This document shows positions 10,786 through 22,023 of a stretch of DNA of 64,000 bases, piece by piece. This stretch comes from Prochilodus magdalenae (Eukaryota; Chordata; Actinopteri; Characiformes; Prochilodontidae). The translations under genes were made by a program, and so were the position numbers. Each line of letters begins with the position of its first letter. Position 1 is the stretch's first letter. The stretch is from assembly GCA_024036415.1 (NCBI GenBank), contig JAMWET010003585.1:124001-188000 (forward strand), given 5' to 3'. Under the pieces are notes generated by a model, which saw nothing but the letters and a program-made list of their open reading frames with translations, was not told the DNA's origin and did not search any database.

Positions 10786-11482
10786 ATACTCATCATCAAA
10801 AGAACAGCTGCACCCAGAAGGAAGTGTGGGACTGCAGTGCTGTTGGGAAGGAAGATAAAGGTTACCAGGAACAATAGATGATGATACATTTAGACTGATA
10901 TGGGTAATATTTATTGAGCTACACATACAGAAGTATACTAGTGTCTCTCAGTATGGCGTCGGGCAACAAGGTCTGTTAACACAACATGCCAGAGTTCTCG
11001 GTATGGAGTTGTAGAGGTTCCTAATGGTGTCCTGTGATAATCCATCCCATGCAGCTCGAATATTCTCACGCAGTTCCTGGAGATGTTGCGTTAGGACACC
11101 AGAGTCTCAGAACGTGTGACAATAAATCAATCATCTTGGCTCTGACCACGGTGCCTCCACACACAGATTTGTTGGTCATCTCCATCAAGACGTGGTGTTA
11201 AGGGCAGTTGTCTTAATGGTCTGTGTGCATGTAGTCCTGCGTCATGCAGCCGTCTGCCAATGGTGCTGGCACTAACACGATGACTTATGAAGTTCATCAG
11301 TGGTCACTGAGTGCCCGCAATCATGGCTGTTGGGTCAGTCTGGTACAGTGATAAGGCCCGTCCCTGCTTAGGTCACATGCACGGTCGAATGTTAAGTTGG
11401 AATCATTTGCATATCTCACAATGTCAAACCTACCCACCAAGTTTCATTCCAGTGGGTGGATTCCTTCTGGATGCAGTTATTT
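10786..11482 (-). mobile_element. Family A Tc1-like element
   Basis: The left end reads ACTCATCATCAAAAGAACAG followed by CACCCAGAAGGAAGTG. The right end decays at TTCCTTCTGGATGCAG. On the minus strand the C-terminal tail and the N-terminal helix-turn-helix region are recognisable. A further internal deletion joins the loop after the first catalytic block to AACACCACG, so the VIFSDE motif itself is missing. The upstream 50 bases are shared with the copy at 799. Confidence 0.8.
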
Positions 11483-11904
11483 GAGGAACTGTTGTGACGA
11501 TGCTTGTCCTCTTTCTTCCTAACACTATTTTTGGGTCCCTCTTAAGTATGCATCTGGGATAGGTCATGTTCAGTAAATGTAATGTCTTTGTTAAACGCGA
11601 AACAAGTTTTTTGATCCATATGGCTTTTAAAACTTCATAGTTATGAACAGAAAGCCATTAATGGCATCACAATGTCTGCAGGCGTCTTGGGCAGTGTTTT
11701 TATAATGCCTGCATCTTCAGCTTATGAGCATTTATAGTTTGATGGGGCTTTTTCCAAAAAAAACCCAAAAACTTGGCTATTTTTATCATATCTGTGATTC
11801 TTCAGACTCCAAAGACCTTTAAATGGAAACTTCCAGCCGTCACTTTCCTCCGAGAAATGTTTTCTGCACAACATAATGCTGTTGGAGTGAATTACACTCA
11901 TTTC

Positions 11905-12942
11905 TAGGGCTGTACCCGACTCAGAATTTTGTCAGTCAAATCGGATTCGCCCGTCCTGGTCGACGATTCGACTATCCGTTCATGTTTTTTCTCCATGTAC
12001 ATTATCTAGTAATCAGTAAATTAATCTGCATACGGTTCAGATCTGACGTCCTCCTCATTTAGAAGGTCAGCAGAGTCACAGGAACATATTTCTGAATTAA
12101 AAGAGGCGGGGCTTATGATGATCGATCTGAACTGGAGCCTGATTTAATTACAGGATACAGCGCCGGGCAGCAGTTCGTATTTATGCTAATCATTAGCGCT
12201 TATAGCTTATAGTCTTATTAATTTCACTTCTAACAGCTTCTTCAGTAGGAGGACCCTTCGTCTTTCATCTCTCATAAATAATGAACTGCTATAAAACCAG
12301 ATTAGTCCATATTTAAATTATTTATAGGGTATTACCCGCGCTGTAATAATTATCTCTCGTTTATCGGCAGGTGTACTAAGTGACTGTACTTATCCTTAAA
12401 TAAAAATAATCTCAGCTGTAGACGAATAAATATAAATATCTGTAATTTAGGTTCGAAAATAACTGAATTACAATAAAACTATTGTCTCCGCTCCGTTCTT
12501 CCTTCACGCAAACAGCCGTTATGTCTACAATGAAAGTCAGCTCGCTCGTTTGAAGCAGTGTTGGATGTCTGACTAAATGAAGAATAATTTGTTCAGATTC
12601 TCTTCTTTAAAAGCTCCTTCAGACTTTCTCTGAGACATCGCTCCCCCCGTGTTTCTCAGCTTCACAGCTTCAGCTGCCTTTAGCGGTGAACCGCCAGCGC
12701 ACGTTGTCACGTGGATTTAATTTTTTAGCAAGCATGCGTCACAGCTCAGCTAGACCTTTAATATGTATGTATTATTCCCCTTTTAATAAGTACTAAAACG
12801 TCTTTTTACATTCTTAAAGTTCTTGTGTATTTGAGTAAGATTTAGTCTGTTTTACGTAAGAAACAAAAGAGCACTGTTGTCAGTCGACTTGAAGGGTTTC
12901 CGACTGACGATTCGATTCGTCCACTTCTAGAGGGCAGTCCTA
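11905..12942. mobile_element. Non-autonomous hAT element, copy 1
   Basis: The 1038-bp element has ends TAGGGCTGTACCC and CTAGAGGGCAGTCCTA, and both ends carry GTCGAC and ATTCGA words shortly inside. Exact 8-bp target duplications CTCATTTC are at 11897-11904 and 12943-12950, which is diagnostic for the hAT superfamily. No transposase frame is present. A second copy in the opposite orientation occupies 47687-48756 and aligns along its whole length, so the internal sequence is a real family consensus and not random filler. Confidence 0.93.
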
Positions 12943-12950
12943 CTCATTTC

Positions 12951-13751
12951 AACAATATTTACATGGCAAGACATTCATGTGTTCAGAAGACAATAACGCC
13001 ACTTAGTGATCGCAGATTGCTTTCCAATATTGTTATATGATACTATATATATTTATTCTTACATTTAAAAAATGTTTAACAAATTTAATTAAATCATGGA
13101 CATCATAGATCATAACATAACAGAGTGCAGCCTGCTAGCTCACTAGCCTTGAACCTCAAAGTTCTTTTACATGCGATAAAATAATTAATAGTCTTCAATC
13201 CACACTTTTCTTCTAGTTTGTGTCTTTACTATGAACCTCAAATAATACAAAACTAAAGATGACTTTTTGACTTAAATGAAATAACGTGATGGTCAAAAGA
13301 CTGTGACACTCCTTGGCTCGAGGCTTCTGCCCTTCTATGCGTGCCCACACTTTTTATACCAAAAGCCAATCAGATTGCATCACAAAAAAAAAAAAAAAAA
13401 CATTTCTAAGTGCTCATATCACTTAAATGCAAAGCTACAAATATTCATATATTAGAAATATAACTCAAATTCTGTTACAAAATATAAATACAACATTTAC
13501 AATATGCATTTAAATCAAAACACAATAAATGACTCCTGCATAACCACTGTGATATTCAGTCACCGTGACGCCGTACTCAGTAGCAGAGACCATAGCATAT
13601 GACTTTACCTAAACACATTGGGATTATAGAAGTACATTAGTACATTATATCCTAGGATATTAATTAGGATATCAACCAACTAGCCATCCCCTAGCAACCA
13701 TTTGGGACACCCCAGCAATAATATGGGCTACTATAGCAACCACTGAGGACC
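12951..13751. other. Unrecognised sequence with an A18 tract
   Basis: Nothing coding is seen. An uninterrupted A run of about 18 lies at 13383-13400. No retrotransposon body was recognised upstream of it, so I do not call it a SINE tail. Bases 13680-13745 contain TAGCAACCA-type words often seen in fish intergenic DNA. Confidence 0.35.
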
Positions 13752-13767
13752 ATTACAATGACTGCCC

Positions 13768-14061
13768 TTGACACCATGTCAACGTTACCAAAGACTGACT
13801 CTCATGGAGTGGGTGAGAATGGCAGCATGGTCAGATGAACGGTTTGCTGTCACGAGTCACATGTCCAGAAGGCCTGATGTCACTCCGTCCCCACCCCTAC
13901 CACAACATCAGCAGGGACTGTGTGAGAATATTCAAGCTGCATGGGCTGGATTATCACAGGACACCATTAGGAACCTCTACAACTCCATGCTGAGACGCCT
14001 GGCACTCACAATGAGTGAATATACAGCTAGACTCTATCCACCTCTTCATGTACACCCATAA
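13768..14061 (+). pseudogene. Family A transposase fragment
   Basis: The family A fragment runs from about 13752 to 14012 without TIRs. The 97-codon frame holds SHMSRRPDVTPSPPLP, LCENIQAAW and DTIRNLYNSMLRRL. That is the same junction between the first DDE block and the C-terminal tail found in all family A copies. The frame is open from 13768 because of chance loss of stops. It ends in flanking sequence just before the TA array. Confidence 0.75.
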
Positions 14062-14064
14062 TAA

Positions 14065-14083
14065 AAAAATATATGTAGATATA

Positions 14084-14152
<69 letters not shown>
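14065..14152. repeat. TA dinucleotide microsatellite
   Basis: A long, nearly pure TA array follows the family A fragment; the pure part begins near 14085. Confidence 0.95.
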
Positions 14153-14158
<6 letters not shown>

Positions 14159-14159
14159 G

Positions 14160-14923
14160 TGTCTCGACAACAAAGAGAACTGGAACTGCGACTCCCCCAA
14201 AAGACTACATTCTGCGATACACTTCAATACGCAAACACGACTTTGCTCTTGTGACTACACGACTTTGATTTTAGTCCCTGCCTGATTTCATTTTCTTGCT
14301 TTCATAAGCTCCACTCATGAGCGCTTGAAGTAGAACCGTATCAAGAGTCTTCAGCTTGTTCCTGCCGCTCTTTGTGATTAGGTGGTCTTTTAGTGAAGTT
14401 CTGTAAGAACCATTATGGAAAGTTTCAAGCCAAAAATAAAGAGTTCCTCCACTCTTAATTCAGCACAAGCTCCCACGTCACTCCTAAAACTTCATTCAGT
14501 CACTTTGCATTGATGTCAAAGCAGTTTCCCTGCATGCACAGAAGCTCCACTCCGATTCAGCTCTCCACCGAGCGACTGAACTGTGGACCGGTGACCCCTG
14601 CTTGAGTGGATGGACCTCAGCAAAGGAGAGAATTCAACACCAGAGGCTGCCTTTCCCAGTGTACTCCTCAGCACCGTACCATCCACATAATGTGCCTGCT
14701 TTTACATTTGAGTCCATATAGACAATCAGTCTTTCAGTTCCTGCCTCAGGAGGTGATGTTAACAACGGCAGAGGAGCGTTCAAATAATAGCAAAGACACA
14801 CTTTTAAATTCTGCACATGGACTGAAGACCGTGTTTTTGGCCAAGCCAAGCATCAGCTGTCTGACTGGTCTATTTTAAATTGATAGTCCAATCATAAAGC
14901 AGAAATAGATATCTATCTATCTA
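14160..14923. other. Unrecognised sequence
   Basis: Opposed overlapping open frames at 14606-14878 show no domain or repeat. A short GATA-type array (ATCTATCTATCT) at about 14909-14922 provides the TA target of the next Tc1 element. Confidence 0.35.
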
Positions 14924-15645
14924 CAGTGGGGTTTGAAAGTTTGGGCAGCGTTGTTAATTTTCCTGATTTACCTTTATAAAGCATTGATTGTTTGGATAAA
15001 AAAATTGCGTTAATTATATCATATAGGGGACAAACACAGTGATATTTGAGAAGTGAAATGAAGTTTATATGATTTACAGAAAGTGTGCAATAATTGGTTA
15101 AACAAAAGTAGGCAGGTGCATAAATTTGGGCACTGTTGTCATTTTATTGATTTCAAAACCTTTAGAACTAATTACTGGAACTCAAATTTGGTTTGGTAAG
15201 TTCAGTGACCCTTGACCTCCATACACAGGTGACTCCAATTATGAGAAAGGGTATTTAAGGGGGAAAATTGTAAGTTTTTCTCGTCTTTGCATCTTCTCTG
15301 AAGAGTCGCAGCATGGGAGTCTCAAAACGACTTTTAAATAACCTGAAAACAAAGATTGTTCACCGTCATGGTTTAGGGGAAGGATACAGAAAGCTATCTC
15401 AGAGATTTCAGCTTTCAGTCTCCAGTGTGCGAAACATTGTGAGAAAATGGAAGACCACAGGCACAGTTCAAGTCAAGGCTCGAAGTGGCAGACCAAGAAA
15501 AAACTGGAATAAACAGAAGTGAAGGATGTTGAGAACAGTCAGAGTCAACCCACAGACCAGCACCAAAGACCTACAACATGATCTTGCTGCTGATGGAGTC
15601 ACTGTGCATTGTTCAACTATTTGGCGCACTTTACATCTATTTGTT
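14924..15645 (+). mobile_element. Tc1-like element, 5' half (CAGTGGGGTTTG ends)
   Basis: The left end CAGTGGGGTTTGAAAGTTTG is preceded by TA at 14922-14923. The 5' UTR includes GGGTATTTAAGGGGG, probably the transposase promoter, about 60 bases before the start codon. The element breaks off after the second helix-turn-helix (GTGCATTGTTCAACTATTTG) and runs into a T-rich TTTG/TTTA tract at about 15640-15680, so the DDE domain and right end are missing. Confidence 0.85.
15313..15522 (+). pseudogene. Tc1 transposase N-terminal helix-turn-helix fragment
   Basis: The 69-codon frame starts at a natural position for Tc1 transposases (MGVSKRLLNNLK). It contains the first DNA-binding motif (GEGYRKLSQRFQLS then SSVRNIVRKWK) and the GRPRKN linker. 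A stop after NKQK (TGA at 15520-15522) separates it from the second motif, which continues in another frame at 15526-15640 (TSTKDLQHDLAADGVTVHCS). Full-length relatives are about 340 residues, so this is a broken 5' remnant. Confidence 0.8.
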
Positions 15646-15659
15646 TGTTTGTTTATATT

Positions 15660-16098
15660 TTATATATTTATTTATTTATTCCAATTTAATTTGAGACATT
15701 TTAAACAATAAAATTTTTATCATATATAAAAGCTCATTTAAAGCAGTTTACACAAACATTTAATCTTCCATCTTCCAAAACTTCCACTGATGGCCAAGAT
15801 TTTAATGGCATGCATATGTGTTTGCACGTATGTTCAAATATAAGTCTTTGTGTTTTAATGCAGTGCTTGTCTTTATAAATAAATATGGTCAATAGGAGTT
15901 CAAACTGAAATGTCACATGTACTGTTTGCCACTGCAGGCCCTCAGCTGTACAGTCTATGTTGTCTAATCAGTGCCGAATTTTCATCCTAGCATTTCCTAT
16001 GCCGTATTCCTACATGCCAAAACGACCTATTCCTTTACTTATTCTATTCTGAGGTGTAAATACGCATGTAAAATTCAAACTATTACAATTACCATGCC
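15660..16098. other. Unrecognised AT-rich sequence
   Basis: No domain, repeat match or element end was recognised between the truncated Tc1 element and the hAT element. Confidence 0.4.
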
Positions 16099-16106
16099 GG
16101 TCATTC

Positions 16107-17003
16107 CAGAGATGGGCACTCGAGTTAGCGACTTGAGTTCGAGTCTCACTTGAGTTGCATATAAATAGACTTCAGATTTGACTTGTAACTCGTCTATAAT
16201 GACTCCCGACTCGGTCCAAAATAACACATGAACATCAAGTTTCTTTCCGTTACCATCCAGGCACGGTGTGCGGAAGTTACAGGAAAATAACTCCTTTGTG
16301 TAAGTGTACTGTATTCCGCTGATTTGGGACACGCCCACGGACACGGACGAATCACAACATCGGACTTCAGCGCGTGCGTGATTTCAGTGAGCGGCGCCAA
16401 GTGTAAACACAACGCTATAGCATGGCTTCGGCGGGAGCGCCATACGTGGTTGCCTTTGGTTACAGGGAATTCAAAATCCTAGCGTATAACAGAAGAGCGG
16501 CGACGTGCAGAGAGTGTGGGAGACAAATTACAGACACTGGATCGACCACATCAAACTTCATACGGCATCTGAAAACACACCCGGATAGGTCTGTGCTAGC
16601 CGCTTAGCCGTTTAGCCATCATTCCAGCTATATAACATACAGTGTTAACCCCTTAAGCTAAACAGGAAGTGTTTGAGGCAGAGTATGGTGCCGAAACAGG
16701 AAGTGATATTGCTTCTAGTTTGTTCTGTCTGAGAGGTGTAGAGCATGTCATTTTTTATGAGTAAATATTGTAAGGAAATATGTAGCATTTAAACAAAAAT
16801 CATAATAAATAAAAATAAGTGTTGGACTGTATAAAAATACAGCACACAAAGCTGATCTGTTGTGTTTTTTTAATCTACACTTTGTTAATGCTACAGTTAC
16901 TATATATGCTAAATGTAAATTGACTTAAGACTTGACTTGGACTCTAGCCTAAAGACTCGTGACTTGACTTGGACTTGTATTTTGCGACTTGTGGCCATCT
17001 CTG
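16107..17003 (+). mobile_element. hAT element with BED-finger exon
   Basis: Ends are CAGAGATGGGCACTCG and GTGGCCATCTCTG, with exact 8-bp target duplications GGTCATTC at 16099-16106 and 17004-17011. Subterminal GACTTG repeats occur near both ends, as is usual for hAT binding sites. The interior encodes only the N-terminal BED zinc finger of a transposase; the catalytic domain is absent. The right part contains several AATAAA words (about 16804-16815), compatible with a retained 3' end. It is therefore an internally deleted, non-autonomous 897-bp hAT. Confidence 0.92.
16422..16607 (+). pseudogene. hAT transposase first exon, BED zinc finger
   Basis: The 61-codon frame begins MASAGAPYVV with a good start context (AGCATGG). 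It has the BED-type pattern: Cys29 and Cys32 (CRECG), then His49 and His53 in FIRHLKTHP. BED fingers bind DNA in hAT transposases. At 16589 the sequence GGATAG followed by GTCTGT resembles a splice donor, so in the parental element this was probably exon 1; unspliced, it reads to a stop at 16605-16607. Without the catalytic domain it could at most bind DNA. Expression is not shown by the sequence. Confidence 0.75.
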
Positions 17004-17011
17004 GGTCATTC

Positions 17012-18153
17012 TAGTAGTTATGGAATTCTGACCTCTATAGTGTGAATGGTGGTCTGCACTTGAGCCAGCATGGACCCCACAAGTTTGTCCAAAAGTCTTT
17101 GATGAGTAGATTAAAGTGATGCAAAGACCTTAATGTAGTTAGTCATGACTCTTAATGTGGTCTTGGGCTTTGGATCCCTCTCTACACAGATATTAATAAA
17201 AATATTTTATATAACAGGCAGATTTTTTGGCACCTCTGACATTTCATTTCACTGGTACCCCATGCAGTGTCTCAGTCCTGCAGGAACATTGCTGACTGTC
17301 AGGCATATCTCCTCCTTTGCCTGTACTCGCCAAGCTTCCAGAACTTCACTCTCTACTCTCTACAATATAATTCAGGCAGCTGTGGCACTGTTTCCACAGT
17401 TTTGGAGTCAGACTTCAGTTTCCAGCAAAGACTTTGCCACTCTTTGTAGTTAATGGTCTGTTAGAGCATATCTTCCCTTGTTCATACTGGCCATGAAAGG
17501 TGACAGGCTTTCCCCCCGTTTCAAACAGTGCTAGCCAATGTGGGTATCTGCTAGACCACTTTGAAGTCCACCAAATGCACTGAAGTGTTCCACAGTGGCG
17601 TGTGGGTGGCTCCTGAAAGCATATGCTTGGCTGCATGCACCTCAGAGAAAGCTTTTAACCCTTTCTCTTCGTGGATTGGTGGCACTACCAATATAAACTG
17701 GGATTGTTCTTCAGTTTGCACTTTCTTGATTGAGAAAATTCCACAAAGAAGAGAAACAACAAATTAGTCAGTCGAATTTTGGGAAGCTGGATTTTGGAAG
17801 GAGGCATATGGTGTTTCATGTCAAAGCGCTGCAAGCGGAGTGCGGAGTGCAGCCCACGTAGAACATTTCTAGCGCCTGAGGTTTGTATGCAGTTAATGTT
17901 CATTCAGAAATAAGTATTTAACCCGCCATCATAATCACATCACTCTTTCAGTTTCAACTGGGCAAGACATCAAAGATTCATTTAGACACAACAACAGGAC
18001 TCTTGCAGTGCACTAGCATTAGCTAAACAAGTGGTTAGCATTCTCTGTTGTTTTGCTAACAAGCTAAATTACAATGTACCTCATTAGGCCATATAAGGAC
18101 CCAATCTGTTGTCTCATCAACAATCCCTGACATGCCTTGTCATATACTCATAG
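17012..18153. other. Unrecognised sequence
   Basis: Several short frames occur on both strands (17145-17903). None carries a motif I can name and none is bounded by convincing splice sites. No match elsewhere in the window was noticed. Confidence 0.35.
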
Positions 18154-18629
18154 GCAGTGTACAGACAGCAGGCAGATCAGATTTGTTTCCTAAATCAGAT
18201 CTGAGTTGAGATGACTGTCCACACGGCTAATTGTAAGTGATCAGATTGGATTTGCGTCTCCGGACATCATCGACCCATCTACATGGGCCACTGTGGTAGG
18301 GATGTAGATGTCAGTATCTATGTAGTCATGCTGGAGACCTGGCAGTCATATGTAGAAGCAGGAGAAATGGGGATACATATTTTCCACCTCCAGAAAATTG
18401 CCCTGTCAAGTCACGCTTCACATCTCGGCACTCTTCTTCAATGCCAGCACTCCCGTCACTCTGGATTTGACATCCTTGTTGTTTGTCACATTGCGACTGA
18501 TGCAAAATCAGACACTTTGTAATCCAATTGGAGCGGCCTGAGCATCTCGACTGAGACATACCTGTAAATATCCGGTTGGACTTGGATCTAATATGGTATT
18601 CTGGTATCCAGACTATCAAAAAGGCTTTG

Positions 18630-18862
18630 ATATCGTCACTCTCCAAAGAAAAGCATGGATCTCCATTTTTACTTTTGTGTATCATTTGAACAGAGCAGCT
18701 GCTGTTTACACCGTGTTAATATTTCTTGAAGAATGGACCAATAGAAATGAACCAAACTTGCTTGTAAAAAAGTAAGTATGTTAAAAGGAAAGCAGGTTTT
18801 GCCCTCCAAAGTTGCCGTTGGAGACGCCATTTGCTGCTTATTTTGTTTGGACAGTGATGATA
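18630..18862. mobile_element. Family H palindromic MITE, copy 1
   Basis: Family H has inverted ends of the type ATATCGTCGCTGTCCAA, followed inward by GTATCTCCA. The right end here is TTGGACAGTGATGATA. Four copies are in the window (also 29687-29936, 38761-39014 and the split copy at 46410-47450). There is no coding capacity. The superfamily is not determined. A family B fragment abuts its right end. Confidence 0.7.
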
Positions 18863-18864
18863 TA

Positions 18865-18965
18865 CAGGGGTTGGGCAATGAAACTGAAACACCTGGTTTT
18901 AGACCACAATCATTAATTAGTATGGTGTAGGGCCTCCTTTTGCGGCCAATACAGCGTCAGTTAGT
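18865..18965 (-). mobile_element. Family B fragment
   Basis: The terminal CAGGGGTTGGGCAATGAAAC and the 3' coding tail (complement of AAAAGGAGGCCCTACACC) are present after TA at 18863-18864. The element breaks off at CAGCGTCAGTTAG. It is a one-ended remnant. Confidence 0.7.
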
Positions 18966-19379
18966 TGCTGTATTTTATTTATAAAGTCATTTATTTCTTG
19001 TCCAGTCAGACCAGCCATTAAAGTAAAAGTGAATCCATTTTTAGCATCAACAACAAAATTAAACAAAAGCCCAAACGCAGCATCACATTCTCATTACTGA
19101 CTGTTTCCACTTGTTACCTTACAGTTACAGTTTTCATTCGTTTTGGGAGGATTGCTTTCTGCAGGGATAGTTTTCCCAACACTACCAAAGTGTAATCTTG
19201 AATACTGGTTGCCATTCCTTGCTTCTCATAATCCATGTAATCCCAGCGTGGACAGCAAAAACACATGAAAGCCCCAGGCACCTGAGCATCAGCGCCACCG
19301 TGGGTCTCCTGCCCTGTTTCATCGCCCGGCATGACCATAACCTTTACACTGACCAGTGTCTGGCCTTATCATGAACTCT

Positions 19380-19745
19380 ACCTGTGGGTTGGCTCCATCT
19401 TGCAGTTACTCCCTCCTGGACTAATCAGACTGGATCTAATAGATGTTCTTCTCCTGTTAGTTCTGTCTTCCTCGTCTCATCCGGGGTCGACCTAAGGAGG
19501 TTGGGTTCTGACCTTGAGTCTGGTTCCTCTCGAGGTTTCTTCCTTACTCAAGGGAGTTTTTCCTCGCCACTGCTGCCTCTGGCTTGCTTAAGGGGGGCTT
19601 GGACCCGGTTTTTCCCCACCCCCCAACTTTGTGTTTTTTTTCTTTGCTTTTCTTATATATAACAAACTGATTTTCTGTGAAGCTGCTTTGAGACAACGCT
19701 GGTTGTAAAAAGCGCTATACAAATAAACATTGATTTATTGATTGA
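19380..19745 (+). mobile_element. LINE 3' end (ttgactt-tail family)
   Basis: The segment contains TCTCGAGGTTTCTTCCTTAC, GGGAGTTTTTCCTCGCCACT, AAGCTGCTTTGAGACAA and AAAAAGCGCTATACAAATAAA, followed by short tail repeats (TTGATTTATTGATTG). This is a very common 3' terminal sequence in fish genomes. Related copies here (31.2, 40.4 and 42.3 kb) include a damaged RT C-terminal coding part, supporting a non-LTR retrotransposon origin. Only the 3' untranslated part is present here. Confidence 0.7.
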
Positions 19746-20174
19746 ATCAGATTTTTGCAAATCTGATCCAAACCACATCTAAAAGTCGTTTAAGATGGGA
19801 TTCCAATCCGACTTACAGATGTATCTCAGTCTGGACACGTGTATCTCGATTCAGATACTGCTCAAATCAGATTTCAGAGTGAATGGATGTGCTGGGATTC
19901 AAGAAGCATGCTAAAGAGCTGTGTTCTGTTACCTGACAGAGTCAACTTTATGTAGGGTGAAATGATGCATTGCGTATGAAAGTCACATGACCAGTTGGGC
20001 TACGTAGTTACTGTTGCCTAGGTCATTTCCAAAGAAGCTTATGTGGATAGATTGGTGATGTCTTGACACACAAATCTGATCTAATCACTTACAAATTACA
20101 GTCAGGTGGACAATCATCTCAACAGAAATGATACTGAAAGACAAATCTGATCTCCCTGCAGTCTGAACACAGCC

Positions 20175-21057
20175 AGAGACTCAATCAGAATTGGACAGGT
20201 GTATTACACTCTCTTCTAATCTCAGACGGACAGCTCTGGTTCATTTTTTCTTTTGTTCAAGAAAATAGAAATTCTGAAAAAGAGAAATAAGTCTGCCAGG
20301 AATAATCCAAACATCACTCATTCATTCATTACCCTGGCTAATCTCAGTCTGACACCTGGCTTCAAAAGGATTCCACTTACGCTCCCGTTCAGCCGCTTTC
20401 AGGTGCTGACGTTTCAGTGTTCCCCTTATTCCTGCCCCACTGCAACTGTTTAGTCCCTGTCCTGTTGTCCTGGGAGTAGGCTCTACACCTGGCGTCCATA
20501 TCCGGCAAGATCTGTGAGGGTCTGAACACTTTAAGACCTGGGTCCAGGACGGGGCCTACACCAAAGACTCCTTATTCTTTAAGAATTGTTGTCCATCAAA
20601 TTGTACACCCTATCGTTTTCCATTACTTTGGCCTTTGTGGCCATTTGTTTGAGTCTTTGTGGCTGAAGTAGAAGGGCAGAACGGCGTTATAGGGGAGGGG
20701 TGTATTGCACATACAGGAAAGGTATTGCACATACTAGAGAAGTACGTCAGGCTGCAAGTAACAACAAATAGAACTGATGAACAAAGAAATGGCTCGATGT
20801 GGAATGTTGGAAGTACCGAGATGTCTGTCTGCTTCTCTCAGTAATGGCTTTCTGACAGCTACCCATACAGTCGTGTTGTCTTCTCACAGTGGAGGGATGG
20901 ATGGAACCTCCTGCGGATTTTTAGATCTGGAGCAAGGGTGGAGCTTGATTTTCTCTCCAGGATGAAAGCTGTAGGTGCTGGGCACAGTTTTTGGTGGTGT
21001 TTCCTCTGAATCTTTACATTGTACCCAATCCTGTATTTCTCCCTTATGTGAGTCTAT
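20175..21057. other. Unrecognised sequence
   Basis: Short frames between 20253 and 21057 have no motif. Bases about 20700-20745 contain an imperfect direct repeat (TATTGCACATAC twice). No element end was found. Confidence 0.35.
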
Positions 21058-21391
21058 TACACTATACTGCCAAAAGTATTCACTCAACATTCACTCAGAT
21101 TGGTGTTCCAGTCTCTTCCAGGGCCACAGGCATATACAATCAACCTAGCCATGCAGACTGCTTCTACAGACCTTAGTAAGAGAATGGGTCACTCTCAGGA
21201 GCTCAGTGAATTCCAGCATGGTGCCTTGATGGTATTCCACCTGTGCAGTTGTGAAAATTCCTCCCTACTAAATATTCCACAGTGAACATCCCACACTGTC
21301 AGTGGGATTAAAGCAAAGTGGAAGCGATTAGGAACAACAGTGACTCAGCCACGAGGCGATAGGCCACGTAAAATGACAGCGGGGTCAGTGG

Positions 21392-21760
21392 ATGCTGAGG
21401 GGCATAGTGCACAGAGGTCACCAACTTTCTGCACAGTCAATCACTACTGACCTCCAAAATACATGTGGCCTTCTGATTAGCTCAAGAACAGTGCGTAGAG
21501 AGCTTCATGGAATGTGTTTCTATGGCCGAGCGGCTGCATCCAATCTTTACATCACCAAGTGCAAGGCAAAGCGGCGAAAGCAGTGGTGTAAAGCATGCCG
21601 CCACTGGACTCTAGCACAGTGGAGATGTGTTCTCTGGAGTGCCGAATTACACTTCTGGGTTTGGTGGTTGCCGGAAGAACGGTACTTGTCAGACTGTGCT
21701 GAGTGTTTGGTGTTTGGAGGGATTATAGTGTGGGGTTGTTTTTCAGTAGATGGGCTATAA
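21392..21760 (+). pseudogene. Tc1 transposase middle part
   Basis: The 122-codon frame has the second helix-turn-helix (TVRRELHGM), a basic stretch (KCKAKRRKQW) and the start of the DDE domain. The first catalytic block reads VLWSAELHFWVW, where Asp is expected at the Ala after Ser, so the first catalytic acid is lost. The later GGIIVWGCFS matches the conserved VWG block. The frame stops at the deletion point (GGGCTATAA). It is inactive. Confidence 0.85.
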
Positions 21761-21792
21761 GCCTCTTAGTTTCAGTGAAAGGAACTCTTTAG

Positions 21793-22023
21793 GTTGACTG
21801 GCCTACACAGAGTCCTGACCTCAACACACTAGAACACCTTTGGGATGAATTAGAGCGGAGACTGCGAGCCAGGCCTTCTCGTCGAACATCAGTGACTGAT
21901 CTGACAATTACGGTTCTGGAAGAATGGCCAGAAATTCCCATGAACACATTCCTAAACATTGTGCAAAGCCTTCCCAGAAGAGATGAACCTGTTATAGCTG
22001 TAAAGGGTGGGCCGACATCGTAA
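21793..22023 (+). pseudogene. Tc1 transposase C-terminal part
   Basis: The frame resumes after the deletion with VDWPTQSPDLNTLEHLWDEL. This is the motif carrying the third catalytic acid (Glu in LEHLW). It then runs through VLEEWPEIP to the usual end VKGGPTS and TAA at 22021-22023. With the preceding part it accounts for most of a ~340-residue transposase, minus the second catalytic Asp region. Confidence 0.85.

Larger units (their letters stand above)
18154..20174. mobile_element. DNA element with long TIRs, filled with later insertions
   Basis: The left end GGCAGTGTACAGACAGCAGG and the inverted right end (GGCTGTGTTCAGACTGCAGG when reversed) match. The match continues inward for over 100 bases with AGATCAGATTTG, GAGATGACTGTCCAC and GTAAGTGATCAGATT. 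AATCAGATTT words recur inside. No transposase is seen. The body is interrupted by a MITE (18630-18862), a family B fragment (18865-18965) and a LINE tail (about 19380-19745). No target duplication could be read, so the superfamily stays open. Confidence 0.65.

Noticed and set aside
13383..13400. Poly(A) tail of a retrogene or SINE
   Set aside because: No recognisable element body or target duplication was found beside the A run.
17415..17636. A possible transposase or LINE remnant on the minus strand
   Set aside because: No conserved motif could be lined up in any frame.
18326..18685. 119-codon minus-strand frame
   Set aside because: It spans the inner TIR region of the 18154-20174 element and the start of a MITE; no motif.
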